5,314 bases of DNA, taken from assembly GCA_023701165.1 (NCBI GenBank), contig JAMPXL010000105.1, positions 1 to 5,314 of the forward strand, written 5' to 3'. The position numbers were made by a program, and so were the translations under genes. How positions within the stretch are numbered: the first letter of the stretch is position 1; every line of letters starts with the position of its first letter. This document shows positions 1 to 5,314 of the stretch, one piece after another. The DNA comes from Geothrix sp. (GTDB taxonomy: Bacteria; Acidobacteriota; Holophagae; Holophagales; Holophagaceae). The notes beneath the pieces are model-generated. The model was not told the origin of the DNA. It made no database searches and saw only the letters and a list, made by a program, of their open reading frames with translations.

Positions 1-352
1 AGATGGCGCCGTTGGCGTCGAAGCAGCTGGAATACAGCTGTGTGTCCTCGAAACCCAGGAAGTCCGCCAGCTTCAGCTCCAGTTCCCGGTGGATGTCCTG
101 GGTGCCGCAGATGAAGCGCACCGAGGCCATGCCGAAGCCATGGCCATCCATCACCGTCTTCGCGGCCTGGATGACCTCCGGATTGTTGGCCAGGCCCAGG
201 TAGTTGTTGGCGCAGAGGCACACCACGTCCCTGCCGTTGGCCTTCATCTGCGGCTGCTGGGGCGAGGTGATGACGCGCTCCGACTTGTAGAGCCCGGCCT
301 CCTTCAGCTGCTCGATCTCGCGGTTGAGGTGGGCCAGGTAGCCAGGATTCAC
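1..352 (-). CDS. kbl: 2-amino-3-ketobutyrate CoA ligase (glycine C-acetyltransferase), N-terminal part, cut by the left edge
   Basis: PLP-dependent enzyme of the alpha-oxoamine synthase family. It cleaves 2-amino-3-oxobutyrate with CoA to glycine and acetyl-CoA, the second step of threonine catabolism after threonine dehydrogenase (Tdh), in the cytoplasm. The window holds the first 117 residues of about 398. Visible signatures are ANNYLGLAN (48-56), HGFGMASVRFICGTQD (71-86), followed by HRELE, and SSCFDANG (108-115); they match KBL much better than the related BioF or ALA synthase. The PLP lysine lies outside the window. I chose the GTG at 350-352 because AGGAG sits 7 bases upstream and because it makes the N-terminus the same length as E. 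coli Kbl up to the shared L-[FY]-K-x-E-R segment. An in-frame ATG at 368-370 would add six residues but has no good ribosome site. A tdh partner, if present, would lie beyond the left edge; none is upstream of kbl here. Confidence 0.95.
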   Translation of the reverse strand, partial: MNPGYLAHLNREIEQLKEAGLYKSERVITSPQQPQMKANGRDVVCLCANNYLGLANNPEVIQAAKTVMDGHGFGMASVRFICGTQDIHRELELKLADFLGFEDTQLYSSCFDANGAI

Positions 353-359
353 GGCGGGT

Positions 360-364
360 CTCCT
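360..364 (-). promoter_or_regulatory. Ribosome binding site deciding the kbl start
   Basis: On the minus strand this reads AGGAG, followed by a 7-base spacer and then GTG (350-352). It lies downstream of the alternative in-frame ATG at 368-370, so it can only serve the GTG start. Confidence 0.75.
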
Positions 365-462
365 ATTCATCGGAGCCCACAGGATACTCCGGGGGGCCGT
401 TGATGCCCGTCATGTCGCCCGGGATGTGTCACCATCCTTGCGAACTGGAAAGGATTCCGACC

Positions 463-1008
463 ATGCGCCCCCTCCTGCTCCTGCCCGCCCTGCTCCTCAC
501 CCTGGCCTGCAGCTCCAAGCTGGAGCGCGGCAAGGCCGAGGATCTGATCCGCAAGGACTACCCCGTGGTGGTGCCGGTCACGGTGCCCGAGAGGGCCTCG
601 GCGGACAAGGGCAGCCCGGAACACCTGCGCCTGGTGGCGCTCAAGGAGAACCTGGACCGGACCGGCTGGTTCGAAAGCGCCGCCCACACCGAGGGGGGCC
701 GGGAGACCTTCACCTTCCGGCTGAAAGCAGATGCCCCCAAGACCATCAAGGCCGCGCCGAAGGGATTCTCCATGCCCGCGGCGGAGGCCGTCTTCGTCCG
801 GGCCCTGCGGATGGAGCCCACCCGCGAAGGCGCCCGGGTCACCTACGAGATCCGCCTGGACAAGCCCACGGCCCAGTTCCCCCTCTTCCAGGCCCTGCAT
901 CCGGACGCCAAGGTGGGGCAGACCAAGCAGCGCCACGCCACCTTCGAGCGGCGGCGGGGATCCTGGGAACGGACCGGCACCGACGAAGCCTTCCGCAAGG
1001 CCGAGTGA
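463..1008 (+). CDS. Predicted lipoprotein of unknown function, 181 aa
   Basis: The N-terminus is a short lipoprotein signal peptide: Arg2, then a Leu-rich hydrophobic stretch (4-14), then LTLAC with the acylated cysteine at residue 16. The box fits the broad PROSITE lipoprotein pattern, although Thr at -3 and Leu at -2 are not the commonest choices. Ser at +2 gives no inner-membrane retention signal, so outer-membrane anchoring facing the periplasm is inferred. The mature part (about 165 residues) is rich in charged residues, has no further membrane segment or cysteine, and alternates predicted helices with short beta-like stretches; near the end it has a beta-like segment containing ATFERRRGSWERTG. 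I do not recognise a family. I chose ATG 463 over the in-frame ATG at 400 because AAAGGA (449-454) lies 8 bases upstream and because the upstream start would bury the signal peptide. The gene is divergent from kbl and lies 67 bases before the transporter gene on the same strand, so co-transcription is possible but not shown. Confidence 0.8.
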   Translation: MRPLLLLPALLLTLACSSKLERGKAEDLIRKDYPVVVPVTVPERASADKGSPEHLRLVALKENLDRTGWFESAAHTEGGRETFTFRLKADAPKTIKAAPKGFSMPAAEAVFVRALRMEPTREGARVTYEIRLDKPTAQFPLFQALHPDAKVGQTKQRHATFERRRGSWERTGTDEAFRKAE

Positions 1009-1018
1009 CCGCGGTTAC
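1005..1018. repeat. Near-perfect 14-base palindrome over the lipoprotein gene stop codon
   Basis: GTGACCGCGGTTAC has a perfect 8-base core, ACCGCGGT (1008-1015), extended on both sides by one T/G mismatch and then two matching bases. It overlaps the TGA stop (1006-1008) and lies about 60 bases before the transporter start. It could be a small operator or just chance in a GC-rich sequence; no T-tract follows, so it is not a typical intrinsic terminator. Confidence 0.3.
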
Positions 1019-1066
1019 AACCTGGCCGCTTGGGCGTCGGCCGCCGCTCCAGTACCCTGAGGCATC

Positions 1067-1070
1067 GAGG
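1067..1070 (+). promoter_or_regulatory. Ribosome binding site supporting the TTG start of the transporter
   Basis: GAGG, 5 bases before TTG 1076. It matters because TTG is a rare start, but an in-frame stop at 1058-1060 and the need to keep TM1 leave no other credible choice. Confidence 0.55.
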
Positions 1071-1075
1071 TTCCC

Positions 1076-2419
1076 TTGGATCACAGCCCCGCCTTCCGCC
1101 TCCGCCGATTCCTGAACTGGTTCCCCCTGGGGCTGACCTACGCGGCCATGTACATGGGCCGCTACAACTTCAACATCGTGAAGAACGACATCGGCGCCTG
1201 GTACCACCTGGACAAGGCCCAGATGGGCTTCATCGCCTCCGCGGGCTTCTGGACCTACGGCCTGTCCGTGGCCCTCAACGGGCCCCTGGCGGACCGCATC
1301 GGCGGCCGGAAGGCCATCCTCTTGGGCGCCCTCGGCGCGGCCCTGGTGAACCTGGCCATCGGAGTCATGTTCCTGAACGGCGACGCCTCCCAGGTGCTGG
1401 TGAGCATGAGCCTGCTCTGGAGCCTGAACATGTACTTCCAGAGCTTCGGGGCCCTCTCCGTGGTGAAGGTGAACAGCACCTGGTTCCATGTGAAGGAGCG
1501 GGGGGTCTTCGGGGGCATCTTCGGCATCATGATCAGCTCGGGCTACTTCCTGGCCACCACCATCGGCGCCTGGCTGCTGGCCAGCTCCCGCAGCTGGACC
1601 GTCATCTGGTTCGTGCCAGCCGCGGCCATGGCCTTCATGTTCGGGGTGGACTGGTTCCTGGTGCGCAACCGGCCCAGCCATGCGGGCCACGCGGACTTCG
1701 ACACGGGGGACGGCTCCAACGCCCACCATGCCGAGGACGCTCCCCTGCCCCTGGGCGACCTCTTGCGGAAGGTCTTCCACAATCCCGTGATCGTCGCCCT
1801 GATCTTCGCGGAGTTCTGCACGGGCTTCGTCCGCCAGGGCGTGATGCTCTACTTCACCGAGTACCTGCAGGAGGTCTACCACCTCAGCAAGAAGGAGCAC
1901 CTGTTCTGGTGGACGGGCATCGCCTTCATGGGCGGCGGCATCCTGGGCGGCCTGCTCTGCGGCTGGATGAGCGACAAGCTGTTCCAGTCCCGCCGCCCGC
2001 CCGTGGCCTTCGTGTTCTACCTCGTCCAGGTGGTGATGCTGGGCCTCCTGGGTCTGACCCTCGGCCAGGGCAGCACCGGCGGCCAGATCTGGGCCGTGGT
2101 CCTGCTGGGCCTGACGGCCATGTTCATCTTTGGCGTCCACGGCATGCTCAGCGGCACCGCCAGCATGGATTTCGGCGGGCGCAAGGCCGCCGCCACCGTC
2201 ACGGGCGCGCTGGATGGCATCCAGTACATCGGCTCGGGCCTCACGGGCTTCGGCCTGGGCTGGATCCTCAAGACCTACGGCTGGGACGGCATCGCCACCC
2301 ACGGCCACCAGCCCGCCCACGCCTGGGTGTGGGTCGGAGCCATCATCCCCTTCAGCCTCATGGGCGCCTACATCATGACCCGCATCTGGAACGCCAAGGC
2401 GGGCAGCGGAGCGCACTGA
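1076..2419 (+). CDS. MFS transporter, organophosphate:phosphate antiporter (GlpT/UhpT-like) family
   Basis: A 447-residue inner-membrane protein with the expected 12 hydrophobic segments in two halves, joined by a hydrophilic loop of about 30 residues (roughly 197-228, His/Asp-rich). Family marks are MGRYNFN in TM1 (27-33), the TM2-3 loop motif GPLADRIGGRK (69-79), FVRQG at the start of TM7 (251-255) and LCGWMSDKLF after TM8. Arg29 and Arg253 correspond to E. coli GlpT Arg45 and Arg269, which bind the substrate phosphate; the 224-residue spacing between them is identical. Such proteins usually exchange a phosphorylated sugar, glycerol-3-phosphate or a related organophosphate for phosphate. 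The substrate cannot be named, because the TM5 region reads FGIMISSGYF where GlpT and UhpT have a His-Asn pair. The start is TTG at 1076: an in-frame TGA at 1058-1060 leaves no ATG or GTG before it, GAGG (1067-1070) is 5 bases upstream, and the next ATG would cut into TM1. It converges on the P-loop gene across the GCAGAG inverted repeat. Confidence 0.9.
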   Translation: MDHSPAFRLRRFLNWFPLGLTYAAMYMGRYNFNIVKNDIGAWYHLDKAQMGFIASAGFWTYGLSVALNGPLADRIGGRKAILLGALGAALVNLAIGVMFLNGDASQVLVSMSLLWSLNMYFQSFGALSVVKVNSTWFHVKERGVFGGIFGIMISSGYFLATTIGAWLLASSRSWTVIWFVPAAAMAFMFGVDWFLVRNRPSHAGHADFDTGDGSNAHHAEDAPLPLGDLLRKVFHNPVIVALIFAEFCTGFVRQGVMLYFTEYLQEVYHLSKKEHLFWWTGIAFMGGGILGGLLCGWMSDKLFQSRRPPVAFVFYLVQVVMLGLLGLTLGQGSTGGQIWAVVLLGLTAMFIFGVHGMLSGTASMDFGGRKAAATVTGALDGIQYIGSGLTGFGLGWILKTYGWDGIATHGHQPAHAWVWVGAIIPFSLMGAYIMTRIWNAKAGSGAH

Positions 2420-2426
2420 AAAGACG

Positions 2427-2501
2427 TTTAACCGCAGAGAACGCAGAGGGTGCAGAGAAAAGCAGATTCCCTCTGCGATCTCTGCGCCCTCTGCGGTTGA
2501 A
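2427..2501. repeat. Stepped inverted repeat with three GCAGAG units per arm
   Basis: The left arm carries GCAGAG at 2434-2439, 2443-2448 and 2452-2457. The right arm carries the complement CTCTGC at 2471-2476, 2480-2485 and 2489-2494. Units are exactly 9 bases apart in each arm, and the arms pair about a single centre at 2464. Watson-Crick blocks of 10 bp (2430-2439 with 2489-2498), 7 bp (2442-2448 with 2480-2486) and 6 bp (2452-2457 with 2471-2476) are separated by short mismatches, and TT/AA extends the outer end. The central loop is about 13 bases. It fills almost the whole gap between two convergent genes. From memory, similar accgcagag...ctctgcggt palindromes are dispersed between genes in many high-GC bacterial genomes, so this is probably one copy of a repeat family. 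Confidence 0.85.
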
Positions 2502-2508
2502 GCTTTTT
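2427..2508 (+). terminator. Probable intrinsic terminator of the transporter gene, possibly bidirectional
   Basis: The hairpin of the GCAGAG inverted repeat begins 8 bases after the transporter stop codon and is followed two bases later by TTTTT (2504-2508), with a second TTTTT at 2512-2516. Read on the minus strand, the same hairpin follows the stop of the P-loop gene and is followed by a weaker T-rich stretch (TTAAACGTCTTTT). Termination from the plus side is well supported by structure; from the minus side it is plausible. The interrupted stem is longer than in a typical terminator, so the element may be a repeat that has been recruited to this job. Confidence 0.6.
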
Positions 2509-3496
2509 ATCTTTTTGCCAGCTGGTCAAAGGCTGCCTTGAGGCCACTGTGGATGGCCTGGACGTCGGCGGGTTTCCACAGCTTCTGGTCTTCGCGGACG
2601 AAGGTGGTGAGGTCGTTCCGGTTGTCGAAGCGGGCCACGGGCAGGTGGTAGACCTTGGTTTCGTAGCGGTCGCCAGCCTGGATGAGGCGCTCCACGCGGA
2701 TGGCGCCGGGACGGTCGCTCTGCTCCATGAGCCAGGCCATGTCGTCCGTGCCGTACTGGCCCAGCATCACCTCCATGGGGACGCTGTGGTGGAGGATGCT
2801 GCCCTGGCCGTCCGGACGGCCGCGCTCGATGTTCTTGCGGCGGCTTTCCGTGGGATCCACCCAGACGTAGAGGACGGCGGCCGTCTCCAGGATGGCGGGC
2901 GACAGGGTCTGGAAGGCGGTGTCGTAGCCGTGGGGCGGGCAGAGGGGGAAGGCCGAGCCGTGGGCGCCGCCGCGGGCGGCCTCGATCACGAGGGTGCGCC
3001 CGGCCTTGTCCTGGGCGTTCTGGCGGTTGAGGGCGTCCAGCTCGGCCCGGCATTCGGCCTCCAGGGCCTCGGCCATGCGCACGCGGATGCGGTGGGGGAT
3101 CTCGCCCAGGGGCTGGGACAGGCCCGTCCGGGCATGGGCCGCGTCCAGGCGGTCGAAGAGGTGCTGGGCGGCGCTGGGGACCTCCACCTGGCGGCTGGCC
3201 ATGAGGTTGGCGTAGTCCTCGTTGAGCAGCTCGATGAGCACAGCCCAGGTCCAGTTGTCCCGGAAGGGGCGGTTGGGGCCGTGGTAGTAGGCGTAACCCA
3301 GGCCGTTGGCCTTCAGCTCGTCATCGATGCGGTGCATGAGGTGGACGTACGGGTAGTCGTCCAGCTGGAGGGTGGGGCCCATGTGGAAATCATTCCGGCA
3401 CTGGTCGGGCGTCAGGCTGGCCAGGTAGCGGCGCACTTCCGACTTGCCCGAGGCGGGCAGGCTGAAGAGGAGGATGGTGTCGAGGAGCTGGGTCAT
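2507..3496 (-). CDS. Uncharacterised P-loop NTPase/kinase-like protein, 329 aa
   Basis: The protein opens with a beta strand and a Walker A-type loop, TILLFSLPASGKSE (7-20), with Lys18 and Ser19 in the nucleotide-binding positions. This is the short PxSGKS form seen in small-molecule and nucleotide kinases. LVIEAARGG (169-177, Glu172) could be the Walker B strand. VLYVWVDPTESRRKNIERGR (208-227) resembles the strand plus arginine-rich lid of nucleotide kinases. No signal peptide or membrane segment is seen, so it is probably cytosolic. It is rich in aromatic residues around 46-86, including DDYPYVHLM and YAYYHGPNRPFRDNW, which may form a substrate pocket or a protein contact. I do not recognise a named family; the kinase-like reading is inference. 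ATG 3496 is the only ATG after an in-frame stop at 3518-3520, and GGTGGA lies 5 bases upstream of it. It stands alone: divergent from dnaG, convergent with the transporter. Confidence 0.85.
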   Translation of the reverse strand: MTQLLDTILLFSLPASGKSEVRRYLASLTPDQCRNDFHMGPTLQLDDYPYVHLMHRIDDELKANGLGYAYYHGPNRPFRDNWTWAVLIELLNEDYANLMASRQVEVPSAAQHLFDRLDAAHARTGLSQPLGEIPHRIRVRMAEALEAECRAELDALNRQNAQDKAGRTLVIEAARGGAHGSAFPLCPPHGYDTAFQTLSPAILETAAVLYVWVDPTESRRKNIERGRPDGQGSILHHSVPMEVMLGQYGTDDMAWLMEQSDRPGAIRVERLIQAGDRYETKVYHLPVARFDNRNDLTTFVREDQKLWKPADVQAIHSGLKAAFDQLAKR

Positions 3497-3560
3497 GGGG
3501 TTCCACCGTGCGAATCCTCAAGCATGCCACGACACTTTCCCCCGCGCTCGTGATATGCCT

Positions 3561-3565
3561 GGAGG
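3561..3565 (+). promoter_or_regulatory. GGAGG directly abutting the dnaG start codon
   Basis: A strong Shine-Dalgarno core, but with no spacer before ATG 3566, whereas about 5-9 bases is usual. An in-frame TGA at 3551-3553 excludes an upstream start, and the next possible start (GTG at residue 24) would remove the first helix of the zinc domain. The core may therefore be poorly used, or be coincidental. Confidence 0.4.
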
Positions 3566-5293
3566 ATGCGGGATCGGGAAATCGTCGAGCGCGTCCGGGA
3601 CGCCACGGACCTGCTGGCCCTGGTGGGCCAGGCGGTGAAGCTGCGCAAGCAGGGCTCGGCCCACGTGGGCCTGTGTCCCTTCCACGCCGAGCGCAGCCCC
3701 AGCTTCCAGGTGGTGGCCAACCGGGGCTTCTACCACTGCTTCGGCTGCGGCAAGCACGGCGACGCCTTCGCCTGGCTCATGGAGCGGGAGGGCATGACCT
3801 TCCCCGAGGCCCTGGAGCAGCTGGCCCGGGCTGCGGGCATCGACCTCCCCCAGCGCCGGGAGCGCCCGGCGGCCGAGGTGGATCTGGAGACGCGCATGCG
3901 AGCCGTCCTGGACGCGGCCCAGACGTTCTACGAACGCCAGCTGGAGCGCCACGAGGGCGCCCGGTCCTACCTGCGCCAGCGCGGCTATGAAGGCCCCTTC
4001 GTGGCCGAGGCGGGCTTCGGCGTGGCGCCGGACGGCTGGGATCCCCTGGTGACGCACCTGCGGGGCCTGAACGTCTCCGGCGAGCTGCTGGAGCAGGCGG
4101 GGCTCGCCAGCCGCAGCGAGCGCGGCACCCAGATCGACTTCCTCCGCAACCGCCTGACCATCCCCATCCACGATGCCCGGGGCCGCCTGGTGGCCTTCGG
4201 CGGGCGCGTGCTGGGCGAGGGCCAGCCCAAGTACCTCAACACCCGCGACACGGCCCTCTTCCACAAAGGCGAGACCCTCTTCGGCTTCCACCGCGCCAAG
4301 GGCGCCATGAAGGATGGGGCCCTGGTGGTGGAGGGCTACTTCGACGTGCTGCAGCTGCACCAGAACGGACTCCACCAGGCCGTGGCGCCCCTGGGCACGG
4401 CCCTCACCGAGGAACACCTCAAGCAGCTGGGCCGCTTCACCCGCCGCGTCATCCTCTGCTTCGACGGCGACGCCGCGGGCCGCCGGGCCATGGAGAAGAG
4501 CCTGCGGATGGCCCTGCCCCTCGGTTTCGAGGTGCGCCTGCTGGAGCTGCCCCAGGGCGAGGATCCCGACACCTGGTGCCTGAAGCTGGGCGGCGAGGCC
4601 TTCCGGGACCTGCTGAAGGCCGCGCCGGACTGGACCGCCTTCATGGTGGACCGGGCCATGGAGGGCAAGGACCTGCGCCGCATCTCAGACCGCATGGGCG
4701 CCTTCAAGGACCTGCTGGACTTCCTGCCCTACCTGCCCCGGACCACCGAAAGCCGGGACCTGTTCGCCAGCCTCGCCCACCAGCTCCAGGTGCCTCTGCA
4801 GGAACTGGACCGCGCCGTGAAGGGGCGGCAGGCCCCTGCGCAGCCTTCCGAGGAGCCCCTGGCGGCCGCACCCGCCCTCCCGGACCTGGACGACCTGATC
4901 CGCCGCCTCCTCCTGCTGAGTGCCGCAGGCCACTGGCGGCGCGTGCAGGAGATCCCGCCCGCCTGGTGGGAGAGCCTCGCGGGCGCCCCCCTGCTTCAGG
5001 CCTTGCTGGACGCGGAAGGCGACCTCACGCTGCTGCCCGGGGGCGCCGTCGCGGCCCTGCGCCACCTCGAGGCCCAGGCCAGCCGCCAGGACGAGGCCGG
5101 CCGGGACGCCGAGGCCCTCTTCGCCCGGCTCGAGGGAGGCTATGTGGACCGGGAGATCCAGGCCAACAACCGGCTGCTCCAGGATCCAGCCACCATGGTG
5201 GATGGCGCGCTCACGGCGCGGGTCATGGCGAGGCAGAACGAGCTCCTGGCCCGCCAGAAGAAGCTGTCCCGCGAGCGGCGGGGGCTGCGCTGA
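3566..5293 (+). CDS. dnaG: DNA primase DnaG, full length
   Basis: The replicative primase makes short RNA primers at the fork, working with the DnaB helicase. At 575 residues it is close to E. coli DnaG (581). Order of domains: the zinc-binding domain with Cys37, His40, Cys58 and Cys61 (CPFH...HCFGC); the RNA-polymerase core with FGGRVLGEGQPKYLNT and the following FHKGETLFGFHRAK; the TOPRIM region with VVEGYFDV (Glu256), FDGDAAG (Asp300 and Asp302) and GEDPDTW (Asp333 and Asp335). Glu256, Asp300 and Asp302 keep the spacing of E. coli Glu265, Asp309 and Asp311, so the metal-binding centre is intact. After an Ala/Pro-rich linker (about 425-440), residues 441-575 form a helical, poorly conserved C-terminal domain where DnaB binding is expected. 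The ATG aligns with the usual N-terminus of the family and an in-frame TGA lies just upstream. It is not preceded by rpsU; rpoD, the common downstream neighbour, would lie outside the window. Confidence 0.98.
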   Translation: MRDREIVERVRDATDLLALVGQAVKLRKQGSAHVGLCPFHAERSPSFQVVANRGFYHCFGCGKHGDAFAWLMEREGMTFPEALEQLARAAGIDLPQRRERPAAEVDLETRMRAVLDAAQTFYERQLERHEGARSYLRQRGYEGPFVAEAGFGVAPDGWDPLVTHLRGLNVSGELLEQAGLASRSERGTQIDFLRNRLTIPIHDARGRLVAFGGRVLGEGQPKYLNTRDTALFHKGETLFGFHRAKGAMKDGALVVEGYFDVLQLHQNGLHQAVAPLGTALTEEHLKQLGRFTRRVILCFDGDAAGRRAMEKSLRMALPLGFEVRLLELPQGEDPDTWCLKLGGEAFRDLLKAAPDWTAFMVDRAMEGKDLRRISDRMGAFKDLLDFLPYLPRTTESRDLFASLAHQLQVPLQELDRAVKGRQAPAQPSEEPLAAAPALPDLDDLIRRLLLLSAAGHWRRVQEIPPAWWESLAGAPLLQALLDAEGDLTLLPGGAVAALRHLEAQASRQDEAGRDAEALFARLEGGYVDREIQANNRLLQDPATMVDGALTARVMARQNELLARQKKLSRERRGLR

Positions 5294-5294
5294 C

Positions 5295-5306
5295 CCCCGG
5301 CCGGGG
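5295..5306. repeat. Perfect 12-base palindrome just after dnaG
   Basis: CCCCGGCCGGGG begins one base after the dnaG stop codon. With no loop it cannot fold as a simple hairpin without opening its centre, and no T-tract is visible before the window ends, so a terminator cannot be claimed. It may be the left side of a larger structure cut by the edge. Confidence 0.35.
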
Positions 5307-5314
5307 CTCCGCCC

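Noticed and set aside
371..462. The divergent kbl/lipoprotein gap, searched for promoters and operators
   Set aside because: Only weak hexamers were found (for example TATCCT on the kbl strand without a good -35 partner, and TTGATG at 399-404 on the other strand). No convincing operator or riboswitch is seen.
1030..1058. Promoter-like pair TTGGGC (1030-1035), 17 bases, TACCCT (1053-1058) before the transporter
   Set aside because: The spacing is ideal but each hexamer matches consensus at only about three positions, which is expected by chance; not strong enough to list as a feature.
839..2416. A 525-residue open frame on the minus strand opposite the transporter gene
   Set aside because: It is a product of GC-rich codon bias: its translation is low-complexity (His/Glu/Ala/Gly-rich), has no domain logic, and lies opposite an unmistakable membrane transporter.
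2420..2506. A mobile element or CRISPR-like array at the GCAGAG repeats
   Set aside because: There are only short 6-base units in opposed arms, with no spacers, no flanking target duplication and no transposase; an inverted repeat or terminator explains it better.
2549..3553. A 334-residue plus-strand open frame opposite the P-loop gene
   Set aside because: Its translation is dominated by Val, Gly and Ala with no recognisable motif, whereas the minus strand has a Walker A loop, a sensible start and a ribosome site. It is treated as a shadow.
3518..4417. A 299-residue minus-strand open frame opposite the first half of dnaG
   Set aside because: dnaG motifs on the plus strand are intact and ordered; the antisense frame is low-complexity and has no support.

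Overview
The window is very GC-rich (third codon positions are mostly G or C) and gene-dense. It carries five protein-coding genes and no RNA genes, CRISPR array, insertion sequence or phage genes. The gene content is ordinary bacterial housekeeping: a threonine/glycine catabolic enzyme, a small lipoprotein, an organophosphate-type transporter, an uncharacterised P-loop protein and the replicative primase. The composition, the lipoprotein and the style of the GCAGAG repeat between genes would fit a Gram-negative, high-GC bacterium such as a member of Acidobacteriota (Holophaga/Geothrix type) or a deltaproteobacterial lineage. That placement is an impression, not a demonstrated assignment.

Layout, left to right. 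(1) The minus-strand 5' part of kbl (2-amino-3-ketobutyrate CoA ligase) runs off the left edge. (2) Divergent from it is a plus-strand gene for a 181-residue predicted lipoprotein of unknown role. (3) After 67 bases, on the same strand, comes a 447-residue major facilitator of the organophosphate:phosphate antiporter (GlpT/UhpT-like) family, starting at TTG. (4) A 75-base stepped inverted repeat made of three GCAGAG units per arm, spaced nine bases apart, sits between two convergent genes. It is placed and built so that it could terminate transcription from both sides. (5) A minus-strand gene encodes a 329-residue P-loop protein with no recognised family. (6) Divergent from it, after a 69-base gap, is the full-length DNA primase gene dnaG, ending just before the right edge.

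The genes do not form one pathway. Kbl (threonine breakdown), the transporter (probably a phosphorylated metabolite) and DnaG (replication priming) look like independent units. The only same-strand neighbours that could share a transcript are the lipoprotein gene and the transporter gene. rpsU does not precede dnaG here, and any rpoD downstream would lie beyond the window.

I found no convincing new multi-gene system. The points most worth a second look are the stepped GCAGAG inverted repeat, the orphan P-loop protein, the transporter that keeps the two substrate-binding arginines but seems to lack the family histidine, and the unusual translation-start context of dnaG (GGAGG directly abutting the ATG).
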